From assembly GCA_004010935.1 (NCBI GenBank), contig CP026511.1:4588001-4652000 (forward strand): a stretch of DNA of 64,000 nucleotides, given 5' to 3'. This document shows, one piece after another, positions 19,753 through 28,236 of this stretch. The notes under the pieces were generated by a model that was given only the letters and a program-made list of their open reading frames with translations, did not search any database and was not told the origin of the DNA. The stretch comes from Pseudomonadaceae bacterium SI-3. GTDB lineage: Bacteria; Pseudomonadota; Gammaproteobacteria; Pseudomonadales; Pseudomonadaceae. The translations under genes were made by a program, and so were the position numbers. How positions within the stretch are numbered: the first letter of the stretch is position 1; every line of letters begins with the position of its first letter.

Positions 19753-20937
19753 ATGATTATCGAGATCAGAAAGGCAGGCTTCGTCAATAAAGGCGCTGAG
19801 CTGATGTTGCACGCGGCGTTGCAGAAACTGAGGACCCGGTATCCGGACGCTACCTTCGTCATGGCCCCGACCCCGAAAAAAGCCGAGCAGCCGTTCCGCA
19901 AGCTGGTCCAGCTGGGGTTCTATCCCAAGGCCTGGCTGTGGCGCTACGGCATTCAGTGGGGCACGCTGGCCAACTTCGCCCCGCGTCCGCTGCGCGAGAT
20001 GTACGGCGTGGTGCTGGATAAGGAAGTCGACGTGGTCATCGATGCGGCGGGCTTCGCCTATAGCGATCAATGGGGCGAGGATCCCTGTGCGGAGCTGGCG
20101 CAGTCGACCAGGCGCTGGCACAAGAACGGCACCCGGGTGATCCTGATGCCGCAAGCGCTTGGGCCGTTCAAATCGGAGAAAAACCGGGCAGCAATGAAAA
20201 CGGTGGTCGATAACGTCGACCTGATTTTCCCGCGCGAGCGCGTGTCCTACGAGCATCTCACCGGGCTGGTGGGTGAGCAGGCGAAGATCAAGCAATCACC
20301 GGACTTCACCAACCTCATCACCGGTGTGCTGCCGCAGGGCTTCGATACCGAGCAGAACCGTTTCTGCATCGTCCCCAACTGCCGAATGCTGGACAAGACC
20401 GACCAGAAGACGCGCGATGCCTACCTGCCGTTCCTGATCAGCTGCACGCGCTACCTGCTGGAAAAGGGCGCCAAGCCTTTCGTGCTGGTGCATGAAGGCA
20501 AGGACGATCAGCGCCTGGCTGACGAACTGTCGGCGGCGGTGGGCGGCATCCCGATCGTCAAGGAAAGCGGCGCGCTGGAAATCAAAGGCATCCTCGGCGC
20601 CTGCAGCGGCACCCTGGGCAGTCGTTTCCACGGGCTGGTCAGCGCGCTATCCCAAGGCGTGCCAGCCTTGGCCACGGGCTGGAGCCACAAGTACCAGATG
20701 CTGTTCGAAGACTACGGCTTCCCCGAAGGCCTGGTACAGGTCACCACTGACGAGGCGGAAATCAAGCGCAAGATCGACCTGGTGACGGATGATGCCGCGA
20801 GGATCCAGGCGTTGATCCAGACCCGTACCGCTCAGCTCAAGCAACAATCCGAGCAGATGTGGCAGCAGGTCTTCGCCGTGATCGATCAGTGTCAGCGTAC
20901 ACACCAGACGCAGCACCACACCGCTGGCGCGGCCTGA
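19753..20937 (+). CDS. Polysaccharide pyruvyl transferase family protein
   Basis: A 394-residue cytoplasmic enzyme of the CsaB/WcaK-type family, which adds pyruvate from phosphoenolpyruvate as a ketal on a sugar. The opening MIIEIRKAGFVNKGAELMLHA contains the family NKGAE motif, followed by DVVIDAAGFAYSDQWGEDP, LMPQALGPF and, near the C-terminus, GSRFHGLVSALSQGVPALATGWSHKY. The SRFHG segment is the conserved catalytic or binding histidine region. It lies last in the flippase-nitroreductase operon and ends at a terminator. The acceptor sugar is unknown and no glycosyltransferase is nearby. Confidence 0.86.
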   Translation: MIIEIRKAGFVNKGAELMLHAALQKLRTRYPDATFVMAPTPKKAEQPFRKLVQLGFYPKAWLWRYGIQWGTLANFAPRPLREMYGVVLDKEVDVVIDAAGFAYSDQWGEDPCAELAQSTRRWHKNGTRVILMPQALGPFKSEKNRAAMKTVVDNVDLIFPRERVSYEHLTGLVGEQAKIKQSPDFTNLITGVLPQGFDTEQNRFCIVPNCRMLDKTDQKTRDAYLPFLISCTRYLLEKGAKPFVLVHEGKDDQRLADELSAAVGGIPIVKESGALEIKGILGACSGTLGSRFHGLVSALSQGVPALATGWSHKYQMLFEDYGFPEGLVQVTTDEAEIKRKIDLVTDDAARIQALIQTRTAQLKQQSEQMWQQVFAVIDQCQRTHQTQHHTAGAA

Positions 20938-20943
20938 GTGACC

Positions 20944-20984
20944 ACCGTGGCGCCGCGAACTGGCGTCACGGTCTACTGTTTTTT
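20944..20984. terminator. Terminator between the pyruvyl transferase and dedA
   Basis: ACCGTGGCGCC (20944-20954) pairs with GGCGTCACGGT (20962-20972), with one G-T pair and a seven-base loop, and a run of six T residues lies at 20979-20984. It overlaps the end of the convergent DedA gene and ends the three-gene glycan operon. Confidence 0.78.
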
Positions 20985-21581
20985 GCTGGCGAAGCGCTGA
21001 CGAATCAGCCGGTACAGGTAGTAGAGCACCATCAACACCACAATCGCGGTGGAGACCGGATTGAGGTACTCCGAGACCTTCTGGTACTGCGACTCAAGCA
21101 GGTAACCGGCCAGGGCCAGCAGCGCCGTCCAGATCAGCGAGCCCAGCGTCGAATAGATCAGGAATTTGGTCATCGACATGCCGGCAATACCCGCTGGCAC
21201 CGAAATCAGGGTGCGCACCGCCGGAATCAGGCGGCCAAAGAACACCGCGCCCTTGCCGTGGCGATCGAACCAGTCGCTGGCCTTATCGACGTCCTCCGGC
21301 GACAGGGTCAACCAGTGCCCCCAGCGTTCGGCAAAATGCTTCATCCGCTTCTGGCCGAGTTTGGCGCCGGCGTAGTACCAGGGCAGCGCACCGACCACTG
21401 AGCCAGCAGTGCCGACCAGAATCACCGCGATGAAGTTGAGATCACCCCGTGCCGCGACGAAGCCCGCCAGTGGCATGATCAGCTCCGACGGGATGGGCGG
21501 GAAGATGTTCTCCAGCAACATCAGCAGGAAAACCCCGACGTAGCCCAATGCCGAAACGATTTCCACGATTTTGTCGAACAT
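20973..21581 (-). CDS. DedA-family membrane protein
   Basis: A 202-residue inner-membrane protein of the DedA/SNARE-associated family. Visible signs are the re-entrant motif FPPIPSELIMPLAGF and the second GRLIPAVRTLISVPAGIAGM, with four to five hydrophobic segments. Members such as UptA flip undecaprenyl phosphate, and others affect envelope homeostasis. The gene begins three bases after the stop of the tri-heme cytochrome gene, so it is likely the last member of the oxidase operon, which is an unusual partner for a terminal oxidase. Its lipid substrate is not predictable. Confidence 0.88.
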   Translation of the reverse strand: MFDKIVEIVSALGYVGVFLLMLLENIFPPIPSELIMPLAGFVAARGDLNFIAVILVGTAGSVVGALPWYYAGAKLGQKRMKHFAERWGHWLTLSPEDVDKASDWFDRHGKGAVFFGRLIPAVRTLISVPAGIAGMSMTKFLIYSTLGSLIWTALLALAGYLLESQYQKVSEYLNPVSTAIVVLMVLYYLYRLIRQRFASKKQ

Positions 21582-21584
21582 CGG

Positions 21585-22856
21585 TTACCTCTGCTTTTGC
21601 GGTAAAGGGGTCTGCGCGGCCGGCTCGGTGAGGGTTGGGGCGGCCTTATCGAGCGCCCCGGCCACCTTCGCCGGCAACGACGCGTAGTAATCGGCCAGTG
21701 CCTGAACCTGCTCCGGCGTGAGCCGCTGCGCGGCGCTGTGCATGATATGGGCGTACTCCGTACCGCCACGCTTACCCGCCGTGAACAGCTCCAGCTGCAA
21801 TTTCAGGTAGCGAGCGTACTGCCCTGCGATGTTTGGATACATCGGATTGCGAGGACCGTCCTTGGGCCCGTGGCAGTGGACGCAGGACGGGATGCCGCGT
21901 TCACGCACACCGCGCTCCGCCAGCGACAGGCCCTGGGCCAGGATGTCCGGTGTCGGCTCTGGAGCGTCTGTGCGACTGACTGGCGGCAGTTCGGCGTAAT
22001 GCTGCGCCAGTGCTTTGAGCACCGCCGGCTTCAGCCCTGCGGCGATCGGCTGCATGATGCCGCTATGCCGCTCGCCCCTTGCGTAGGCCTGCAGCGCACC
22101 AAGCAAATATGCCTCGCTCTGCCCGGCCAATCGGGGGAACGCGCCCTCGCCCCGGCCGCCGCCGTCTTCGGCATGACAGCGGTTGCAGTTGGCCAACACC
22201 GGACCTAGCGGATCCCTCAGCGGCCGCAGATGATCGGGCGTGACGGGTTTGGCGGTCTCTTCGCTGCGCCCGCCCAGCGCAAGCTGCTTATAGCGCTCGG
22301 GCGACATGCTCGGCATCGCCTGGAGGAATGCCACCACGGCCCAGACCTCATCGTCCCTTTTCTGCGCGGGCCAGGCAGGCATGGCGGTGAATTTCACGCC
22401 ATTCTTCACAATCCAGAACAGCTCCTGCGGCTCCCAGTGCTCGATCCGCGGCGGCAAGTAAGGCGGCTCGGGCGTCATCTGCTGGACGATCAGCGAACGT
22501 TCCTGGCCTGGGCCGCCATGGCAGGCCAGGCAGCCCGTGTGATAGTGCCCAGCCCCCTTGAGCACCAACGCCGGATCGTCCAGCGGCGGCACCTTGATGC
22601 CCATCGACTGCGTGCTCACCGCACGACGCATGGCGTAGTGCAGCATCCAGCCGGTCGCCTTCCAGTGACCCGAGCTGGCACTGATCGAGACCAGTCCCAG
22701 CGAAACCAGCATGAACGCACCCGTCCCCGCCAGCGCTGCCATCAGCGCGATGGCTGCCACAACGCGCTTCCACGAGCCACCGGTCAGCCAGCACAGCCAG
22801 CGCCGCAGGGGCGCCGAGCATCGCCGGACCATGCGTTTAGCTGACTGAAAAGGCAT
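21585..22856 (-). CDS. Membrane-anchored tri-heme cytochrome c
   Basis: A 423-residue protein with an N-terminal membrane anchor (about 31-57, RVVAAIALMAALAGTGAFML) and three CXXCH heme c sites at about 109-113 (CLACH), 224-228 (CNRCH) and 325-329 (CVHCH), each in its own cytochrome c-like domain facing the periplasm. It should relay electrons to the neighbouring cytochrome c oxidase. ATG 22856 is chosen because AGGA lies eight bases upstream; it overlaps the end of the CtaG-like gene by 20 bases. An in-frame ATG at 22922 lies deeper inside that gene and is unlikely. Confidence 0.88.
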   Translation of the reverse strand: MPFQSAKRMVRRCSAPLRRWLCWLTGGSWKRVVAAIALMAALAGTGAFMLVSLGLVSISASSGHWKATGWMLHYAMRRAVSTQSMGIKVPPLDDPALVLKGAGHYHTGCLACHGGPGQERSLIVQQMTPEPPYLPPRIEHWEPQELFWIVKNGVKFTAMPAWPAQKRDDEVWAVVAFLQAMPSMSPERYKQLALGGRSEETAKPVTPDHLRPLRDPLGPVLANCNRCHAEDGGGRGEGAFPRLAGQSEAYLLGALQAYARGERHSGIMQPIAAGLKPAVLKALAQHYAELPPVSRTDAPEPTPDILAQGLSLAERGVRERGIPSCVHCHGPKDGPRNPMYPNIAGQYARYLKLQLELFTAGKRGGTEYAHIMHSAAQRLTPEQVQALADYYASLPAKVAGALDKAAPTLTEPAAQTPLPQKQR

Positions 22857-23466
22857 TGCGCTTGTCCTGTAAAAGCCCGAAAAGCAGATACAACCCGCCG
22901 ATGAGATAGGCGCTGCCGCCAAAAGCCAACATGATTACGCCGCCCATCTGTTGATCTTCCAGCGGGCTCATGCCTGAGAGTGCCGAGCCGGTGTGCTCGA
23001 ACAGCGGTCGGCTCGACATCGCCAGCAGCACGCCGAGCAGCGTCATGTGCATCGAGGTCAGCAGCAGGCCGGCAATGCCGGCCAGCGCGCGCTGATGACG
23101 CACGCCGCCAAATGCCGCGAGCCAGACCAACAGCCCAACGAACAGGTAGCTGCCCTGTTCCAACAACTCCGCCGATTGCGAGGTGCGCGCCGCATGGTGC
23201 AGCGCCGGCATGTGCCAGGCCCAAACCACGAACAACTCGATCACCGAAGCCAGGATCGGCGAGAACAGAAACGGGATGCGATTGGAGAAATCAAACCGGC
23301 CGCCAGCAAGGCCGATCGCCAGTAACGGCGCCGCCACCGCCACCACCATCACGTGCATCAGCATATGGCCGACGAACAGCCGATCGGCCATGTCTGGCAG
23401 CGGGCCGAGCCAGACTGCCCCCAGCGTGGTCAGGCCGAGCATGATCGACAGACGCCGCCAGATCAT
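22837..23466 (-). CDS. ctaG: Cytochrome c oxidase assembly factor, CtaG_caa3 type
   Basis: A 209-residue polytopic membrane protein (about six helices) of the CtaG_caa3 family found with caa3-type oxidases of bacilli and proteobacteria, distinct from the Cox11-type CtaG. Conserved features include VGHMLMHVMVVAVAAPLL with paired histidines, WAWHMPALHHAA and LTSMHMTLLGVLL, which may take part in copper delivery to the oxidase. It overlaps the upstream small membrane protein gene by ATGA and the downstream cytochrome gene by 20 bases, so it is firmly in the operon. Confidence 0.88.
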   Translation of the reverse strand: MIWRRLSIMLGLTTLGAVWLGPLPDMADRLFVGHMLMHVMVVAVAAPLLAIGLAGGRFDFSNRIPFLFSPILASVIELFVVWAWHMPALHHAARTSQSAELLEQGSYLFVGLLVWLAAFGGVRHQRALAGIAGLLLTSMHMTLLGVLLAMSSRPLFEHTGSALSGMSPLEDQQMGGVIMLAFGGSAYLIGGLYLLFGLLQDKRNAFSVS

Positions 23467-23888
23467 GCGCAGCTCCTGATGAACACCACGCTCAAGGCGA
23501 CGAAAATCGTCGCCACGAAGCTCAGGCCACTCAGCAGCAGCGTCGAGAAGCCAAGGAAGCGATGACGATCGCCCGGCGTGTCGAAATCATGCGGCGCCGT
23601 TGCATGCCCAAAGGAGTGGTGACGCCAGCCTTTCCAGCCGGTCAATCCAATGCCGACCAGCGCGATCAATGTCAGCACGCCGATGGCGAGGCGAATGTCG
23701 CCCAGCTCGCCGCTGCGGCCCGCCACTTTCGCGCACCACACAGACACAGCCAGGTAGGACAGTAGAAAATGCGCCGCCCAGATGGTCGGGCTGAAGGTGA
23801 TCAGCCATAGGGTGTCGCGCTCTTGCGGAGGTGCTTCAGGGGCTTGCTGATCGCCATTCCGTTGCTGTTCGCTCAGGTTTTCACTCAT
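23463..23888 (-). CDS. Small three-helix membrane protein of the oxidase operon
   Basis: A 141-residue protein with a polar N-terminal tail of about 25 residues (SENLSEQQRNGDQQAPEA) and three hydrophobic segments: TIWAAHFLLSYLAVSVWCAK, RLAIGVLTLIALVGIGLTGW and LLLSGLSFVATIFVALSVVF. I do not recognise a named family. Its position between the oxidase core and ctaG, with start-stop overlaps on both sides, suggests a subunit or assembly helper of the oxidase, filling the place a small subunit IV gene often has. There is no heme motif. Confidence 0.72.
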   Translation of the reverse strand: MSENLSEQQRNGDQQAPEAPPQERDTLWLITFSPTIWAAHFLLSYLAVSVWCAKVAGRSGELGDIRLAIGVLTLIALVGIGLTGWKGWRHHSFGHATAPHDFDTPGDRHRFLGFSTLLLSGLSFVATIFVALSVVFIRSCA

Positions 23889-26413
23889 AGCACCTCCGGA
23901 ACGCCGGCGATGACCGCGACGGTCACGCCGACGGTGATGAGCATGAAATGCCAGTACAACGCGATATTGCGGATATCAATGTCATGCACCGCCGTCATCC
24001 GGCCGGCCGCACGTCGCGCCAAGCAATAGAGTTGCATGATCAGGCCGATGGTCAGGTGTATCAGGCACCAGAGCACCAGCACCCACACCGTGGCGGGATA
24101 GACATTGCTGGTGGGATCGAGGCCACTGAAATGCGGCCCGGCCCACATGGAGTATGCCCCCGCCAGGGTGCAGATCGCCGCCAGCCCCAGCGAGCCGTAG
24201 AAGCCCGCCGCCTGATCGCGAAAGTTGCAGCGGCGCGCCAGCAGCGTCAGCGCCCAGGAGGCGGCAATCAACCCCAACCCCAATAACGGCCAGAACACGC
24301 CGGGGCCGGCGGCATCGGCGGGCGGAAAATTCTCGTGCACGGTCCAGAAGAAGAAGTACCCAAACACCAGACTGCCGAAGGCGCTCATGTCGCCGATCAT
24401 GGTGATAAAGGTGGCCCACCAGCCCACCGACTTAGCGCCGGAGGCATAGAGCGGCACCGTCACGTCCAGGCCGATATCCTTTTTCGGTTTCTCCGGGATC
24501 ACCGCCGTGCCGGTCCACAGCCAGATGAGGATGGTGATCAGCGCAAGGCCACCGCTGACCAGCGCCGCGACGTACCAGCTGTAGGTGGCGAAGATGAACA
24601 GGCCGCCAGTGAAGATCGCCGCCCACATGCTCAGGAAAGTCGGGCCCGGCACGCGCAGGCACTGGATCGGCTCGGCATCGATGATGCTGCTGATCAGGGT
24701 CTCGCGTTTGCCCTCCTCGGCGTCGGGCAGGTAAAAGCGCCCAGCATCGACGTCCCGCATCAGGTCTGGCTGGTCCCACAGCGGATAGCGGCTCTTGATG
24801 ATCGGGATCGAACGCGCGCCCCAGGCCCTGCCGGGCATTTCGGCCAGCCATTCGAGGGTCCCGGCGTTCCACGGATTGCGCTTGCTGTAGGGCTGTTTGC
24901 CCTTGGGCCGCATGACGTCCCAGACCAGCACCGCGACGCCGGCGGCGAGGATGAAGGCGCCCACCGTGGACACCATGTTGAGCACGTCGAAGCCCATACC
25001 CGGCGCGTAGGTGTAGACGCGCCGCGGCATCCCGAGCAGACCGGTGAAGTGCATGGGCAGGAAGGCGATGTTGAAGCCGATGAACATCAGCCAGAAGGCG
25101 ATCCGCCCGAGCCGGTCCGACAGCGTCTTGCTGCGCGCCAGCGGGAAGAAGTAGTAGAGGCCAGCGATGACCGGGAACAGCATGCCGCCGATCAGCACGT
25201 AATGCAGGTGCGCAACGATGAAATAGGTGTCGTGCGCCTGGAAGTCGAACGGCGCCAGCGCCACCATCACGCCGGTCAGCCCGCCCAGCACGAAGATCGC
25301 CAGCGCACCGGCGACGAACAGCATCGGCACCGATTTGACGAAGCGTCCCGCCAATGCTGTCGCGAGGAAACAGAAGATCTGCACACCGGTGGGGATCGCC
25401 ACCGCTTCGGATGCCGCCGAGAAGAAGGCCAGCGAGATGCCCGGCATCCCGGTGGTGAACATGTGGTGGACCCACAGCCCGAAACTGATGAACCCGGTGC
25501 CGACCGCTGCCAGCACGATGAAGCTGTAACCAACGATGGGCCGCCCGGCTGCGGTGGGCACGATGGTCGCCACCAGCGCCACGGCGGGCAGGAAGATGAT
25601 GTAGACCTCGGGGTGGCCGAAGATCCAGAACAGGTGCTGCCAGAGCAGCGGATCACCGCCACGGCTGGCATCGAAGAACGGCCAGTCGAAAGCGCGCTCC
25701 AGCTCGAACAAGAGGTCGCCCGCGATCAGCGGTGGAAACGCGAACAGGATCATTCCCGCGACCACCAGGATGTACCAGGAATACAGCGGAATCAGGTTGA
25801 TGCGCATACCCGGCGGCCGTGTTTTCAGCACGCCGACAATCAGCTCCACCGCCGCCGCAATCGATGACACCTCGATGAACGACAGCCCGAGCAGCCAGAT
25901 ATCCGCACCGAGGCCGTCCTGATAGGTGGTGGTGAGCGGCGGGTACATAAACCAGCCGCCCTGGGGCGCCACGCCGAAAAAGATCGAGCCGCAGACGAAC
26001 ACGCCACCAATGATGAAACACCAGAAGCCGTAGGCGGACAGCCGGGGAAAGGGCAGATCCCGCGCACCCAGCATCTGCGGCAGGATGAGGATGGAAAAGG
26101 CTTCGAAAATCGGCACGCCGAACAGGAACATCATCACCGAGCCGTGCAGGGTGAAGACCTGGTTGTAGGTTTCGGCAGACAGCAGATCGTTGTTCGGCAC
26201 CGCCAGCTGAGCTCGGATCAGCATCGCCAGCACGCCGGCAAAGAGGAAGAACAGGAACGACACGCCGGTGTACCAGAGCCCCACCTCGGTGTTGTTTACC
26301 GCGGACCAGTAACGCCAGCCGGTGGGTGTCTTCCAGGCAGCCGCCAGGCGTTCGGCCTGCCCTTTGGCGCGGGCTTCGTCCTGCGGGTCGCGGTATGCAA
26401 TCGGCTCGCTCAT
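23885..26413 (-). CDS. Cytochrome c oxidase subunit I fused to subunit III
   Basis: An 842-residue fusion. Residues about 35-510 are the heme-copper core: heme a ligands His90 and His404, heme a3 ligand His402, CuB ligands His267, His316 and His317, and the crosslink Tyr271 in GHPEVY. The D-channel entry Asp119 (GARDLPFPR) and Glu269 are present, so this is an A1-type oxygen reductase. At the K-channel position, where this family normally has lysine in PTGxK, the sequence is PTGVQ with Gln345. Residues about 590-842 form a subunit III-like domain with helices such as TMIGDMSAFGSLVFGYFFFW. It overlaps the flanking genes by four bases each. It reduces oxygen to water and pumps protons in the inner membrane. 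Confidence 0.93.
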   Translation of the reverse strand: MSEPIAYRDPQDEARAKGQAERLAAAWKTPTGWRYWSAVNNTEVGLWYTGVSFLFFLFAGVLAMLIRAQLAVPNNDLLSAETYNQVFTLHGSVMMFLFGVPIFEAFSILILPQMLGARDLPFPRLSAYGFWCFIIGGVFVCGSIFFGVAPQGGWFMYPPLTTTYQDGLGADIWLLGLSFIEVSSIAAAVELIVGVLKTRPPGMRINLIPLYSWYILVVAGMILFAFPPLIAGDLLFELERAFDWPFFDASRGGDPLLWQHLFWIFGHPEVYIIFLPAVALVATIVPTAAGRPIVGYSFIVLAAVGTGFISFGLWVHHMFTTGMPGISLAFFSAASEAVAIPTGVQIFCFLATALAGRFVKSVPMLFVAGALAIFVLGGLTGVMVALAPFDFQAHDTYFIVAHLHYVLIGGMLFPVIAGLYYFFPLARSKTLSDRLGRIAFWLMFIGFNIAFLPMHFTGLLGMPRRVYTYAPGMGFDVLNMVSTVGAFILAAGVAVLVWDVMRPKGKQPYSKRNPWNAGTLEWLAEMPGRAWGARSIPIIKSRYPLWDQPDLMRDVDAGRFYLPDAEEGKRETLISSIIDAEPIQCLRVPGPTFLSMWAAIFTGGLFIFATYSWYVAALVSGGLALITILIWLWTGTAVIPEKPKKDIGLDVTVPLYASGAKSVGWWATFITMIGDMSAFGSLVFGYFFFWTVHENFPPADAAGPGVFWPLLGLGLIAASWALTLLARRCNFRDQAAGFYGSLGLAAICTLAGAYSMWAGPHFSGLDPTSNVYPATVWVLVLWCLIHLTIGLIMQLYCLARRAAGRMTAVHDIDIRNIALYWHFMLITVGVTVAVIAGVPEVL

Positions 26414-27429
26414 TCAAGGCCCTTCAGGTAATGCGCCATGCCGCTCAGCTGTGCCTCAGGCAGCATGCCGAAGGCGGGCATTTTCACGTCTGGCTTGATC
26501 GCGCTGCTGTGGCCGATCCAGCGCCGGAAGGCGTCGACATCGGCCGGCAGCGTGCCGGCTGCCAGGGTCAGGCGGCTGCCGACGTGGGTCAGGTCGGGCC
26601 CGACCGTGCCGTCGGCGGCAGTGCCGCGCACCTGATGACAGGCACCGCAGCCATTGGCGAGAAAGGCCTGCTGACCCGCCTGCTGCAGTTCCGTTTCCGG
26701 TTGCTGCGCGGGCTTGGCCTGTTCGGCTAGCCATTGATCGAAGGCCTCACGGGTCATCACTACTACGGCGAAATTCATCAGCGCATGGGAGGTGCCGCAG
26801 TATTCGGCGCAGGCGCCACGGAAGGTGCCGGTTTCGGTCGGCTCCAGCACTAGCTCGTTGACCCGACCGGGAATCATGTCGACCTTGCCGCCCAGCGATG
26901 GGATCCAGAACGAGTGGATCACGTCCGGGCTGGTCAGGCTGAAGGCCACCCGCTCACCCACCGGCAGTCTTATTTCATTCGCCAGTTCAACGGGCTCCCC
27001 CGCATCGGTCCGGTAGCGCACCCGCCACCACCACTGCTCACCCGACACATCCACCCGCAGGGCGACATTTTCGGAGGAGCGCAGCTGCGGCATCAGCATC
27101 AGCCCGTAGATCAGCAGGCCGGTCAGAACCACGACGGGGAAAATGATCCCGCCACCGATGATCAGCCAACGGGCACTGCGAATACCGTGAGCTTCCGGGT
27201 GTGCCTGGGTGGCATACAGGGCGATCCCCATCACCACCAGCCAGATGGCCAGCGCACCGCCCGCCATCCACCAGAACAATGTGGCGATGCTCTGTGCGCC
27301 GGCACCAGCGGGGTTCAGCGCCGATTGCTGTCCGTCGCACCCCACCAGCACCGCACTCAACAGCAACAGGCAGACGCCACGCGGCTGCAAGCAGGCTGTG
27401 GTGAGGTCGTTTGTTAGGGTCAGCCGCAT
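26410..27429 (-). CDS. Cytochrome c oxidase subunit II with heme c domain (lipoprotein)
   Basis: A 339-residue protein. The signal peptide ends in a lipobox LVGC with Cys31, so the N-terminus is probably lipid-anchored. Two helices follow (about 48-72 and 88-113), then the cupredoxin domain with all CuA ligands: His172, Cys207, Glu209, Cys211, His215 and Met218. A C-terminal cytochrome c domain has CGACH at 261-265 and a methionine ligand in the KMPAFGML region, making this a caa3-like oxidase. GAGG lies five bases before the ATG. It is the first gene of the operon and takes electrons from a cytochrome c, possibly the tri-heme protein encoded downstream. Confidence 0.93.
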   Translation of the reverse strand: MRLTLTNDLTTACLQPRGVCLLLLSAVLVGCDGQQSALNPAGAGAQSIATLFWWMAGGALAIWLVVMGIALYATQAHPEAHGIRSARWLIIGGGIIFPVVVLTGLLIYGLMLMPQLRSSENVALRVDVSGEQWWWRVRYRTDAGEPVELANEIRLPVGERVAFSLTSPDVIHSFWIPSLGGKVDMIPGRVNELVLEPTETGTFRGACAEYCGTSHALMNFAVVVMTREAFDQWLAEQAKPAQQPETELQQAGQQAFLANGCGACHQVRGTAADGTVGPDLTHVGSRLTLAAGTLPADVDAFRRWIGHSSAIKPDVKMPAFGMLPEAQLSGMAHYLKGLE

Positions 27430-27446
27430 GGTCCGCCTCGCTGTGG

Positions 27447-27461
27447 GTCACGTTTTGTGAC
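27447..27461. promoter_or_regulatory. Inverted repeat upstream of the oxidase operon
   Basis: GTCAC-GTTTT-GTGAC is a perfect five-base dyad 18 bases before the subunit II start. It overlaps the likely promoter or leader of the oxidase operon and could be an operator or a leader hairpin. It does not match the Anr/Fnr site TTGAT-N4-ATCAA. Confidence 0.35.
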
Positions 27462-27567
27462 ACTCCTCAGGCGGGAAAAGTTGGATAACCGGTCGAATTT
27501 GTAAGCGGTGGACCCTTAAGTCGTTGCGCTTGTCCTAAAAAACAAGGAAATCGACTTTGGAGAACGC

Positions 27568-28221
27568 ATGGCCACAGACAGACGGCACCGACGCTACCTT
27601 TTGACCTTGGTCGGCCTGTTCCTGTTGATCTGGGGCGCGCTGGCGATCGATCCGTTCAACCGCCATGACTGGCTGCTGGAGAACCTCTTAGTTGTGGGGT
27701 TGGCAGCGGCCTTGTTGCTGGGGCACAAGCACTACCTGCCCTCCCGCAGCGCCGCGACGCTGATCTTCCTTTATCTCTGCATCCATCAACTTGGCGCTCA
27801 TTACACCTACGCCAACGTGCCCTACAACGATTGGTGGCAGGCGCTGACCGGCGAAGGCTTGAATGAACAGCTGGGTTGGGAGCGCAATCAGTTCGACCGT
27901 TTGGCGCACTTCAGCTATGGGCTGCTGCTGGCCTACCCAATGCGTGAACTGCTGGTCCGCACGGGCCTGCGCCCTGGATTCTGGAGCCTGGTATTGCCGA
28001 TAGACATCGTGCTGTCGACCTCGGCGATCTACGAGCTGATCGAGTGGGCAGGCGCGGAAGTCTTAGACGGCGGCCTGGGGCGCACCTTTCTCGCCACTCA
28101 GAATGATCGCTGGGACCCACAGAAGGACATCGCCCTGGCGGCCGGCGGCGCGCTGATCGCCATGATCATTACCGGAATCGTCAGCCGAACACGGCGCCGG
28201 CATGGCGACTCGGCCGAATGA
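27568..28221 (+). CDS. DUF2238 (YjdF-like) membrane protein
   Basis: A 217-residue inner-membrane protein with about six helices. The signature region is HQLGAHYTYANVPYNDWW followed by RNQFDRLAHFSYGLLLAYPMREL and, later, SAIYELIEWAGAEV and QNDRWDPQKDIALAAGGA, matching the YjdF/DUF2238 family. The conserved His, Asp and Glu within the membrane part suggest a metal- or lipid-related role, but the function is unknown. GGAG lies five bases before the ATG. It is divergent from the oxidase operon. Confidence 0.82.
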   Translation: MATDRRHRRYLLTLVGLFLLIWGALAIDPFNRHDWLLENLLVVGLAAALLLGHKHYLPSRSAATLIFLYLCIHQLGAHYTYANVPYNDWWQALTGEGLNEQLGWERNQFDRLAHFSYGLLLAYPMRELLVRTGLRPGFWSLVLPIDIVLSTSAIYELIEWAGAEVLDGGLGRTFLATQNDRWDPQKDIALAAGGALIAMIITGIVSRTRRRHGDSAE

Positions 28222-28236
28222 CGACTGTCGCCGGTC

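Noticed and set aside
24335..25867. Long open frame antisense to the oxidase subunit I/III gene (510 codons, plus strand)
   Set aside because: It is a shadow of a high-GC gene whose product has complete cytochrome oxidase motifs; the antisense product is His-, Asp- and Arg-rich with no domain.
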